Origin: Osmia lignaria lignaria
Taxonomy: Eukaryota; Arthropoda; Insecta; Hymenoptera; Megachilidae
DNA: 64,000 nucleotides
Direction: 5' to 3'
Assembly (NCBI RefSeq): GCF_051020975.1
Contig: NC_135044.1
Span: forward strand, 5,892,501-5,956,500
The notes below the pieces were generated by a model, which did not search any database, was not told where the DNA came from, and saw only the letters and a list, made by a program, of their open reading frames with translations. Shown here one piece after another: positions 36,903 to 47,900 of the stretch (its first letter is position 1; every line of letters begins with the position of its first letter). The translations under genes were made by a program, and so were the position numbers.

Positions 36903-37046
36903 TTATGCTTGAATATTTTTAATGATTACTTCTCGATCTTTCAAGTTATACCGAAATCCCCAGCGACATATGCAAAGCCAAACTGATAAGGATATCAAAA
37001 GCAAAACCACTGAAAATGGAGTAGCATATATGTGTATGCGGAACAT
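36903..37046 (-). CDS. Possible small membrane protein, 47 aa
   Basis: ATG at 37046 opens a 47-codon frame ending in TAA. Residues 11-27 form one predicted membrane span (FSVVLLLISLSVWLCIC) followed by RWGFRYNLKDRE, a positively charged flank. It is below the usual length cut-offs. A good acceptor-like sequence (CCATTTTCAG) lies inside it and GTATAA and GTAATC occur after the span, so it might instead be part of a spliced gene with the orphan exon at 36593-36732. T-rich DNA readily gives hydrophobic frames by chance, so confidence is low. Confidence 0.2.
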   Translation of the reverse strand: MFRIHIYATPFSVVLLLISLSVWLCICRWGFRYNLKDREVIIKNIQA

Positions 37047-37688
37047 TTGACTTTAGCAAATTTACTAATCACTTTTACATGTTCTTTACATCCACCTTTT
37101 TGAATTAAGTTCCACGTTCTACAATGATCAATATCATTTATTCTTCTCTCGAACATTTTCAAATTGTAATTTAACGTTTAAATATCGATTTACCAGTATA
37201 AAAGAAAATTGGAATTTGCTGCTCTTAATTGTATAAGCACATATTTCATTAATAACTCTTTTCATTTATTATTTGTTGAATTTTATTTCGACACGGTTTC
37301 ATAAATCAACTGAAATTTTGTACATTTCTAACCAAAAATTTAGAACCGAGGATTATTAACGTTTGTACGTCTTTCCTGACATTTGTAAATGTCAATCAGT
37401 TCGATGAACAAAGAGAATCTCGATAGAAATATCATTTACCAAAATGTAACTACATTCAGAATATTTCGTATGATTTTTTTCTTGAAAAAAAATATGTAAC
37501 AATGTATTCAGTAAATCATCCTTCTAAACAAGTCAGTGACAATAAACTCTTTTAACTGATAATGTAGTTGCCATTTAAGTCCCGTATTCTAAACGACTGT
37601 TTGGTCGATATCTTTATATTCGACGAGGAGGTTAAATAATATCACAGGTTTTGTCTGAAGAAAATAAAGTTCAAGTTCAAAGAAAACT

Positions 37689-40626
37689 ATGCCGCCTAAA
37701 AAACGAAAGAAGGAAGTTAAGCAGATATCTATAGAGCAATTACCAACGTAAGTTTCAAATAACGAGACATTCTTGAAGCTAAGATAGATGTTTAAAGAAA
37801 TTCACTTTGAATTTCAAAGAATTTCTCAAATCCTTCGTTAAGCTGTTTGATAATCTCCAACTCGATTCCAATGTAAAAAGGATAGAACCAGATATTCCTG
37901 AGGTGTTGGAACCAGAAGAGCCACCGAAGCCTCTGATATCAGTGGTAACAGGGGAACCATACGGTCCCCGAGTTTGTTGCATCAGCGAAAAGAAAGAAGA
38001 AGAAAGTTCTGACGACGAGCCTGAATCTGAAAGCGACGATGAACTTAAACACGATGATGTACCGCAAGTGCCTTCAGAATTTTGGCACATACAGAAGCTT
38101 ATTAGGTACATGAAGGCCGGAAATCAAACAGCGACCATGGTGGCTCTTTGCCTTCTGAAGGATTACGACCTTCAGAGCAAGGTAATTTTATTCTTTTCAT
38201 ATTTTTTTTCTCTATAGCTTAATCAGAATCATTGATAATGAAAAGTACATCGATTTTCTAAGTAACAGATTATACAAAAAGCGATTCAAGGAATGGGAGG
38301 CCTAGAAATCTTAGTGAACCTGCTCGAAACGAAAGATTTAAAATGTCAGAATGGTTCTCTGACAGTTTTACTTCGGATTGCATCTTCCACGGATATGCGA
38401 CGATACCTGATTGATCTTGGAATCGTAACACCGTTGATTGAAATGTTGAGGCATCCAGCTAGAAATATTCAGGTTAATTAGCATCTGTTTCTTTAAAGAA
38501 AAAATTAAATTCATTCATTTGACCGTCCTTTTATTGGTACGAAGGTTTTGGCTACCGAGACCATGGCTATCATCGCTAAAATCAGAAAAGCGAGAAAGCA
38601 AATACGTATACGAGGTGGTATACCTCTCATCGTGAGTATTTTTCTAAAAACTAAAGATCAAAAGAAGAGTCCAAGTCTAGTTTAATCTATTCCATCTATA
38701 AAAATTCGAACAGCTGGATGTAATGGACGTTCCAGACAATATTCTAAAACGTCCTTTCGACGACTTAAACGAAACCAATCAGGAGTTAGTCGCAGTTGCA
38801 ATTGGTTGTGCCAAGGTTTTGGATTCTGTGAGCAGTAGCCCGAAAGTGAAGGAGGAGCTTTACAAATACGGAGTGGTGAAGCTTATGGAACGTTTCTTGA
38901 AATCTACGTGCACATCTCTGATAATACCCATGATGGGTACTGTTCAACAGTGTGCAATCTTGGTATGTAAAATACTTAAATATATTAAACTTACCCAACT
39001 GATTATCTCTTTCTCGAGCTCGGTACCGAAACTATAACTTAATAGTTTATTACCTAATCAATTATTTTATAATAATTATAAATCTGCAATTTATTTGCAC
39101 GTTTACAGAACGTATTTCAGAAAGCCTTCGAACAGACGGACATCATGCCCAGTGTGGTAAGGCATTTGAAGAAGACGGACGATGTTAAATTAAAGGAAAA
39201 TTGCGCATTGGCTATATTCAATTGCGGTACGAACAAAGTAGCAAGGGACATAGTTCGAGAAGCATCTGGTCTAGATATGCTGTGCAAGCTTATACAGGAC
39301 AAAAGTGTTTGCGCTAACAAGCATCTGCTAGCTGCCGTCACGGGTGGAATTTGGAAATGCGCTATAAGCGCAGAAAATATAATAAGATTCAATCAGAATG
39401 GTCTGGTGGCATTATTGGTGCCATTTTTAGAAGAGCACGAAGACGAGGACGTACTGGCTCATGTAGTAGGAGCCCTAGCTGAATGTTGCAAAGATCCAGC
39501 TAACAGAAATATTTTAAGAGTCAATGAAGGTTTACCAAAGTTGGTAATTATGCAATTTATCGCTATTCCATTTCCAGAGAATTTTCATTACAATTGCAAT
39601 CTTTATATAATTACAATTTACTCAGATAAAATTATTAAGTTCAACGTACGAACCTCTATTGGAGAACATACCACTGGTGATCAAAGAGTGCGCTCAAAAC
39701 GAGGAATGTATGGACATTATTAACGACCCTGAACACATCCTGGACGGTGTACGTTTAGTCTGGTCCTTACTGAAACATCCCAGTGATGTGATTAAAAGAA
39801 ATGCTTGCCTCGCTTTGGTACCTTGTATCAAATACGCAAAAGATTCCCCGGAAATGGTACGGGCATTCGTGGGTGGATTGGAATTAACTGTTAGCCTTCT
39901 TCAGAGCACAGACACCGCAGTGCTGAGCGCGGTATGTGCCACCATTGCTGAGATCGCCACAGATCCAGAAAATCTTGGTATTCTCAGTGATCACGGTGTT
40001 GTGGAGGAATTGTCGAAATTAGTAGGAACGGTAATTGTTGCTAAAATTCGAAATAATTCTACCAATCACTCGTGTATCTGATGAAATGTTTTATATTTCC
40101 ATAGGAAGATGAAAATCTGCGTGCTAATTTGACTTTAGCAATAGCTCACTGTAGCGAATGGGGTGAAAACAGTTATAAATTTGGCGATCTGAATGCAGTC
40201 GCACCACTTATTACTTACATGACCAGTAAAAATAAAAACGTTCTTAGGGGAGTTTGTATAGCTGCCTATCATTTAAGCAAAAATCCTACAAACTGCATCA
40301 CCATGCACTCCTCTGGGATCATAAAGGTATAATAATCCGAATTCTATTCAACAGTTGTTTAATATCTCTTAATATCGAGAGTGTATTAAAAATTGTTGCA
40401 GCATGTACTGCGGTTGGTAGGATCAGATGATCCGGAAGTGCAAATTGCTGCTGCATCTACAATTCGAAACATTCGTAAACTTGCATTAACAGCAGAAAAA
40501 TTACACTTTAAAGAGATGTACGTATCTCGTTTTATGTGTATCTATTTTATACTAAAGTATAATGTTCCTATCTATTGTTATATAATCTGTAGAAACACAC
40601 TGGAGGAGACAGATTTCCTTCTATAA
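37689..40626 (+). CDS. ARMC4: Armadillo repeat-containing protein 4 / outer dynein arm docking complex subunit 2
   Basis: Ten exons: 37689-37747, 37788-38181, 38269-38472, 38545-38631, 38714-38962, 39109-39543, 39626-40030, 40105-40326, 40402-40517, 40593-40626; 2,205 nt, 734 residues. Eight junctions have clear consensus; the exon 2 acceptor (AAGATAG) is weak but is the only one that keeps the frame. The N-terminus carries a lysine cluster (PPKKRKK). Residues 87-110 are strongly acidic (EKKEEESSDDEPESESDDEL), and from about 115 to 720 there are tandem armadillo repeats (for example LEILVNLLETKDLKCQNGSL, NCALAIFNCGTNKVARDIV). The end of the repeat array, IRNIRKLALTAEKLHF, is typical of ARMC4. 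In animals ARMC4/ODAD2 helps dock outer dynein arms on axonemes; the Drosophila orthologue gudu is needed for spermatogenesis. In insects, expression in testis and chordotonal neurons is expected. Introns are short (40-150 bp). The gene is convergent with EFR3. Confidence 0.93.
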
Positions 40627-41383
40627 CAATAACTCTCGACATATTCAACAGAAAAATAAGATTAAACTGAAGAGCATATAATTGAAGCAATTCATTAGGA
40701 TTACATCGATACGTATGATTATTCTTATTTATTAACATATTTACATCTGTGTATAAAATAACAGAACAAATAAAATGTTACTAATAAAAATCTTAAAATC
40801 TCTTCGGACAAAACGAAGTAGAATTATTCCACGCCAAATCAATTACCTTTTTCCCCTCGATATCTAGCATTCTGTTCAAAATGGGACATAATATTGGAAG
40901 ATATTGAAATTTTTAGGGAAGTTTATTTTAAACAAACTTCAATTCCAACACGAACAATTATACAGTAGCAAGACATCAACACAAACATTATCATTTTGTG
41001 CAAGTTGCATAGAAGAAAATGCAATACTAACTGTACAACGTTAAATATCCCAAATAATTAAATAATTATTTTTTAAATTTAATCAATGTATATTTACAAA
41101 TATAATATACAATAAACTTACCGACATTGAAATAGTATATATGACTGAAATCAACATAGTAATAAATATCATATCAGAAACATAAAAAAATGAACACGCG
41201 CGATCAAATATTTCACATAAATATTGAAATTAACAAAGTGGGTCTATGTAAAAATATTTTTTTACATAGTTTCAAGATAACAAAGATAAATAACTTACGT
41301 TAATTATAGGTGTCACACGACAATCGTAGTTAATCGTTCAACACAGTAGAGTTAATCCACAGCAGCAGCTACACAAATAAGCT
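40627..41383. terminator. Convergent 3' region of ARMC4 and EFR3
   Basis: 757 bp separate the two stop codons. Plus-strand AATAAA at 40769-40774 and 40783-40788 would end ARMC4 transcripts about 150 nt past the stop. Minus-strand AATAAA at 40922-40927 and 40728-40733 would end EFR3 about 460 or 655 nt past its stop. Use of the distal EFR3 site would make the two 3' UTRs overlap antisense. Confidence 0.5.
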
Positions 41384-44300
41384 TTAATAGACAAATAATT
41401 CGGGAAAATGTATTTCGTAAGCCGGCGCTTGATTTGGCTTGGTATCTGTCGGTGGTCCTCCTTGAGTTGCATTTCGTGGATCGACAGACAATGTATTGAA
41501 TATTTCTGACAGTTTACTTTGTAAAACGTCATGCTAGAAAATCATTTATTATTAGCTACATCTATGTGATAAACGATATATATTATCGTACCTTTGGTTG
41601 TGTCTTTGATACCAAGTCTTGGAATGGTGCGTTTCTAAAGAGGTGCGATAATTGTATCCGTTTTTCTTCCGCTATTATGTGATTGTTATTATTTTCCGTC
41701 AGAATTCTCTTCATACTTTCGAAAGTCAATTCTTCGCCTTGTAATTTCTGTGAAAGAAAAATACAAAAATGGTTAATAAACGATTGAAAAATTCGAAATG
41801 CAACATACCTTCTGAACGCCAGGAGATGATCCGCCGCTGTCCAATTCCGTGGCACCGGAATTAATATCAGCTAACGAGTTTCGTCCAGCACTATCAACCC
41901 ATGAATGTCTGACACATTTTACATGATTAAAATTAAGCGGTATTATAAAGGAAATAATATTTGAAGAATTTTTCATAATATTACCGATGTTGTAGCGAAA
42001 CCGTACTATAACCAGATCCATGTTGCAATTTTCCACTGTCGAGACCAGCTCCTTTCAAGCATTCGCTTAAAACAGTTTGATCAACTAATAAAGCCGGGGT
42101 TAATCTAGTAGATAAACCAGTATCATACTGAGAGTGCAAATCAGGTAAAAGATGCGGTGCTTCCTTTCGTCGTATTTCTACAATCTTGAAATATAAAGAT
42201 TAAACAGCTTAGAGTGTACTGTTATAAATGATTAACAAATCAGTTGAATTGTATCTCACTTTGTTTGCATAATCCATGAGCGAAGTAATATTACAAACGT
42301 ATGATATTAGTACCAGCAAACTGATTACAATGCCGTGCAAGTTAAATTTCAGCGAAATACTGATTTGGCCACTCGTTAAAGCTAAATCTTGAAGACTGAG
42401 TACTAATCTTAGCAGCTCTAATACTGTTTCCTCCGAAGCCAATTCCACGGCGAGCAATGCCAACGTTGTATATATGGACTCCACGTTTTCAACTTTGTTG
42501 CTTGCCATTTCTAGTGATTCATATAACGCTAAATAAATTTCAGGGCCATGTTTACGAATAAAGATAACATCTGGTCGTGATGCTTTTTCGATTGTCAAAT
42601 CAAGTTGCGCAACATTTACTCTGTTTAAAAAATATGATAAATATATATTTCAGATCATCAAAATAATCTGGAAAAAAAAGTGTATTATTAAAGACTTACG
42701 TAGGTTTGGCAAGTTTCGTAATATTCTGATGCCTGTCGATCAAAGTATGAAAGATTTTTTGTACTAAAAGTCGCATTTCAGCATCCGCTGCTAACGACAT
42801 CCTTAACAGCGGTTCCAGAAAACTTGGTGGAAATGTTGTATTCAGATGTATAGTCTGATATTTTGTACCGACCTGAACACAATTATATTACGGTAAAGGA
42901 ATTTATTTTAACAGGATTATTGAAGTAAATAATACACAATCTACCTTTAATAGAGATTTTAGAAGGATACTTTGAAGTAATACATCTCCCTTCCCAACCG
43001 AAACAATACGATCCGGTTGACTGTAGGGGACTTTACTCATAATAAACATCATAATTTCAATTTTCTGATAATCCGGAAGATGATTTGCGAATTCTCCAAG
43101 GGCATTAATAAGTGCTTCCTGATATAACTGTTCGTCATTACTAGACGACTGATTTCTTGTTACGCTAACTCGAAGATGAGATAATAAAGAATTTATTATC
43201 TCCAACACAGACGGACCTTACAACAGAAATTAATTTAATTAACTTATCCTTTTGACCAACGTTTTTCCCTTTATTTTATTAAACTTACCGACACTTTCGC
43301 CAGCTGCTATTGAAATAATTTTAGATAATGTATCCGCGATACTCGTCCGAATCTTTGGGGATGATTTTGAATGATCATCGAGATGAATCATCAGCGCTTC
43401 TACAACCGTATAAGAATATTGGGACTAAAAAGAAATCAATCTGTTATTCTGTAACATGAAAGTTGTAATTTATCGTACTTTTACTTACCTGAATAGAAAA
43501 CATAATTATCCTAAACGTGTGGATCGCAAAATAATTAGGAACCCATAATTGGTGATTATCTAAATGCCTACGAATAATGTAATTGTCAATACTTGCATCG
43601 AAACAGCCTGCATATATTTTATTGAAATAAAAAAGAAAGCTGTATATTAATTAAAAATCAAACATATTATATTATCAACCTTAGAACTGGTCTAATAACA
43701 CATCTAATGTGACCAAACGATGCTCGTCCAACGAGTTCACGCATACAAGTTTCGGCAAACTGTGGTGGATCAGTTCTTTCTTCTGTTGGACTGTCTGGTG
43801 TTGCATCTTCTTTATTCGAATATCTAGTAGATCATAATTATCAATATGTACATGATAATTCCAATAATGAACACGTACACCTACCAAGCTGTTTATTTAT
43901 ATTACCTTGAATTTTGCATGTTATATAACAACGACGGAACGATCTTATCCATGTGAACAGGTTCCCAAATATTTTCTACCAAATCATCGGAAAGCGTTTT
44001 TCTTACGACACCCTACATTAAAACTTGTATTTAATAAAACCGTTTTAATTTGTAACAGGAACATCTGTTAAATCATTATTTAAGTTACATAAGTATATGA
44101 AGAAAAATCATACTTGTAATCCCTGAATTCCAGCAAGCCGGATTTGTTTGCAGATTGCAGGGTCATTGTTATTGGAGTGGCACATCGCAGAGTATTTTGA
44201 TACAAAGAAATCGTAACGTGTGTGATAAGACGGCGTATCCTGCTCGATGTTGGCAAATCGGACAAACTGGAAGAAGCCAGGACTTTGTTCAACTGAATCG

Positions 44301-47300
44301 AAAGATGTCAAAAATACCATTACTTTTCATGTCAATGAGAAATAAAATAATATACTGTATAAAACAATCACAATATAATAATTTATTTAAAATCCAATAA
44401 CATGATGTAATGTATGGCATTATTTATTGAAACTTACAGACTGAGTTGCCAATATTTGTAGCTGGGGATCCGTTGATTCTAACAGCTTCTGTACCATTTT
44501 TAAAAAACTTTCAACAAATAAATTCAATGTCTGTGCGTGGCATGCTACTAAAAGTTGATCCATTGCTTCCATAGCAATAACAACGAATCCATTTCTTCTC
44601 CTATCAATGGAAATACATTTTCCTTAAGTTTCATACTCATATACAAAAATACTTAGCATATCTTAAAAACAACAAGTAATTACTCATATGATTGACATAA
44701 AACAGACATAAACAAAAGTTTGCATCAATCACATGAGTGTGCATGTTCCACAGTTGTTAGATTAATTGTGTGTAATTATCTATCATTAGCCTTGTTTATA
44801 TTATACCTGTAAATGTCCCTGGAAGCCCTTTGAAACAAATATTCCCCAATTCTGTCTAGTTTTTCAGGACTGCTTAAGGAATAAAAGGTCAATTTTTCCA
44901 TATTATTTTTGACCAAGCCATCCTAATTATAGAAATACAAATTTATATCATCAGAAATATCGGTACCAATTTATTTTATTACAGAGTACAGTTAATATTT
45001 GAAACTTGGCATGTTTAATTCTCTAATACTATAAGAAAACCTATGCGGTATAAAAAAAATACTCTGAAACCATACATATGAATTCACAAGTTAATCCTAA
45101 TATCTTTCACATGTATTTACAATCAATTATATCATACACAGTTTTCATTTAATCCCTCCAATATATCCATAATTAAAATTCTTGATAATGTTTAATATTA
45201 CACACAGTTTTATAATTTGGGATTTGATAATATAATCTGCATTACATGATGAATCTTAATAATTATATATTAATACATTGATGTGAAACATTTAGCATTA
45301 GCTTCAGTACTGAAAATCAATATAAGCTTACATGTAATTGATTATGGAGCGCTGTAAGAATTGGTATAAGCAAAAACTTAAAACTAATTTTAATAAAAGG
45401 GCATACAACATAAATCTCTTGGTATTTTAATTAATATTTGTGATCATACAATTACATTTAATTGTCACAATACACTATTTAGAGTTATCACTATCATTAA
45501 TACTAACTACTATACATATGACATAAGAGATAATTATAGAATAAAACTGCAACATACAGGAACTTTAACTAAACAATGTAGAAAAAAAATCATAGGGAAT
45601 TGGTAGTTTAAAAAATGTAAAGCTCACCTGAGGGTTGACTGGGAAGATATTGTCGACAAGTCTTTTATATCGTGGGCGTAATGCAGAACAGCACCAGCAA
45701 CAGCCTAAGAAAAATATCAAGGAAACATTATAGAAGGAAAATAGATATTTCTAAAATGTATAAATTTATTCGTGAACAATAATAAAACTTAAGCACCAAG
45801 AATCATTTATGGGATAAAGTGTATATGACAAAATCATTAATATTTACCAAGCATTTCGTTAAAACCGAGCAACCACTGCACAGAACAAACTTCGATCGCC
45901 TAAGGTTATCACGAGAGTGAAATTTTAAGCACCTACACGGACAAGTGGTAACTCCAAAAAGCTCTGTTCAATTTTGATTTATCTACAGAGCGTTGAGGAA
46001 ATATTAACAATTAAATAAACTAAATTGCAAATAAACCAATAGTTTACGTTCCATGATAAATACATTTCTCTTTCAAAAGGCAGAGAATTTAGATTATAAA
46101 AACCACTGTTGATAATACCATTTTCTTTTGTACCAATTCATGAAACTTATACTCAGAGTGTAGGGAACAAGTATCAGATGGCAGCACGGCTAACTTTCCC
46201 TTTCTCGAGAAGAAATCTCTTTAAAAAATCATTTTCTCCTAAAAAAAATGATTTGAAAGTTTCTCAAGTAATTTATTTTAATAAAAAAAAAAACAAATAT
46301 AGAAAGTATTTTAAGATGCTACCGAAAGAAATCTTATTTTACAATATGAATTAATTTTGTTAAAGTCCTATTATACTTGGGGGAGGATTATCGCACCCCC
46401 TGCCTCTGGAAATGTTTATCAAAGGAATTGCGTTTCCACAAGTTATTTAATTTCTATTTTAAACGCGAATAAAACGAAATGTAATCTCTTTGCGGTGAAA
46501 TGCGAGAATTCTTGTCGGTTGAAGTAGCTCAGGAAGACAAGACATGCCGGATATTGACACAGGTCTTCGGAAATCAATAATAATGGCATGTTAGCACGTA
46601 TGAACATGGAAGAAGATTTATCATCGTTCACTATATTAAATGTAGTAGTAAAAGAATATTTTTATAAAACTCTGATGTCCATGTATCGAAAAAGATACGA
46701 ATTAGAGTAGGGGTAGGTACACGTGAAGACTTACACAGGTACTCGAATATTTGAAGACACATCAATTGAACCATGAATACGTTTAATATATTTATACACG
46801 TGCATATAAATTACACGCGAAATAAAGACCTCTAATAAATGTGCCAAACTCCGAAGACACGTAGCAACTGTTGCAAGTGGTGATAAGAAGAGCGTAGAAG
46901 CACGTGTATATCAGCTTTAATCAGTTCCCTGTGTGTTTATAGAAAAACGATAAAAAAGCTTTTAGATCAATATATATATTATATGAAGTAGAAAAATGCT
47001 ACCTGAATATCGTGCAAAAATTTTGTACTCTAACCGATATACAATAAAGCAATTGTTTTATCTTTAATTTTTTTTTCTTTGTGTATCAGATATTATAATC
47101 AGATAATATAATTAAAAGATTAACTTATATTACAACATTTTAATTTATTAATTTCGATAAGAGAATTATGAAGCTACCAGTTTGTGACTTTTAGGCGTAA
47201 ACTGTATCCTCTTTTCCGAGCTTCATTAATTAAGACCCTTGCCCTTTGAAAAGATGAAGTATCGCACAATGTTAAATGGCACGATGGTGACTCGAAAGAA

Positions 47301-47429
47301 AAATAATACAAAGAATAATAATTTCTTCTAAGAATAGAACGAGTACTCACAGCCAGGGTCAGCGCACTTCCGTAAAGATTTGAAGACGTCAGGTACTTCC
47401 GCCTCCAGGCAACATCTGATCAGAGCCAT
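41384..47429 (-). CDS. EFR3: EFR3 homologue (rolling blackout / stmA), plasma-membrane anchor of the PI4KIIIalpha complex
   Basis: Sixteen exons, 5' to 3': 47351-47429, 45628-45704, 44807-44922, 44438-44600, 44114-44266, 43906-44012, 43680-43823, 43489-43567, 43289-43424, 42945-43216, 42700-42872, 42260-42620, 41985-42184, 41809-41908, 41592-41747, 41384-41533. All are phase-compatible: 2,466 nt, 821 residues, about the length of vertebrate EFR3. Diagnostic stretches are CCSALRPRYKRLVDNIFP (palmitoylated, basic N-terminus), FANIEQDTPSYHTRYDFFVS and VVRKTLSDDLVENIWEP, followed by an all-helical repeat body. EFR3 recruits TTC7/FAM126 and PI 4-kinase IIIalpha to the plasma membrane; the fly orthologue is needed for synaptic transmission and phototransduction. 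The start at 47429 has a good context (AAAATGG); an in-frame ATG at 47510 sits between T runs and is less likely. The donor of exon 7 is GTTGAT, and exon 8 must use the CGTAG acceptor, not the upstream GCAG. Confidence 0.95.
44923..45627. other. EFR3: Intron 2 of EFR3
   Basis: 705 bp of very AT-rich sequence without open frames or recognisable elements. Confidence 0.6.
45705..47350. other. EFR3: Intron 1 of EFR3 (long isoform)
   Basis: The longest intron of the gene (1,646 bp), AT-rich, holding the candidate alternative first exon at its 3' end. No other feature is seen. An 81-codon frame at 46109-46354 is lysine- and phenylalanine-rich low complexity. Confidence 0.6.
45848..45854 (-). CDS. 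EFR3: Candidate alternative first coding exon of EFR3 (M-L-G start)
   Basis: ATGCTTG followed by a GTAAATA donor, 144 bp upstream of exon 2 and in the same phase as the exon at 47351-47429. Spliced to exon 2 it gives MLGCCWCCSALRPRYKRL, a short N-terminus closely resembling the vertebrate EFR3 start, and a 797-residue protein. The 5' UTR would lie in about 45855-45900. Confidence 0.4.
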
Positions 47430-47900
47430 TTTCTCGTAATTAAGTATCCCATGAGTACATAAAAAAAAATAGTCTTCGAGTCTTAATTTTCTCGAAAAAA
47501 AATGTTTCACTAAAGTTAGTCACTTTGTATGCTTTAAAAGATTTCCCAAGCGAAGAACATTCCGAGAAGCCGAGCGGGTAAGTAACGACGCGACGTCGAC
47601 GCTTGGCGTCGCGACGTCCGTGCTCCACTGACCCGCATTTCGCGCACGAGGCTACCCTTGACAATACTTTCCCCAACTACGTCATGTGTCGAGTACGCGC
47701 CTGTGCCGAAGGTTCGGGAATCAAAAGGGTGCCGAAGGGTGCAGAGGGTAGCTCTGTTAATAAAGGCCATTTTCGGGGCTGCGATCCTCGTGAATCAATG
47801 GCAAAAGGGTGTAGAATGTTTCTTTGTTGGCTATCTCTCTAAATGGACGACTTTTAGTCTAGCTAGTCGCGTAACAGTGTAATGCTGCCAAGACGTAGAA
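47430..47900 (-). promoter_or_regulatory. EFR3: CpG-rich promoter and 5' UTR region of EFR3
   Basis: This abrupt CpG-rich block lies just upstream of the start codon of the long isoform. Near 47588-47618 there is an imperfect inverted repeat, GCGACGTCGACGC ... GCGTCGCGACGTC, with two GACGTC cores. Open frames on both strands here come from lack of stops. Confidence 0.5.

Larger units (their letters stand above)
36216..37688. promoter_or_regulatory. Shared upstream region between divergent mRpS21 and ARMC4
   Basis: This 1.5-kb AT-rich region must hold the promoters of both genes. Apart from the candidate UTR exon, the orphan exon and the 47-codon frame (listed separately), I see no distinct element and no CpG island. 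Confidence 0.4.

Noticed and set aside
43568..43610. Upstream TATGCAG acceptor for EFR3 exon 8
   Set aside because: It brings a stop codon into the frame after exon 7, while the CGTAG acceptor gives RPVLRHLDNHQLWVPNYF, which fits the EFR3 family.
47430..47510. Upstream in-frame ATG for EFR3 at 47510
   Set aside because: The extension is split by two T-runs (phenylalanine clusters) and lies in the likely 5' UTR; the ATG at 47429 has a better context.
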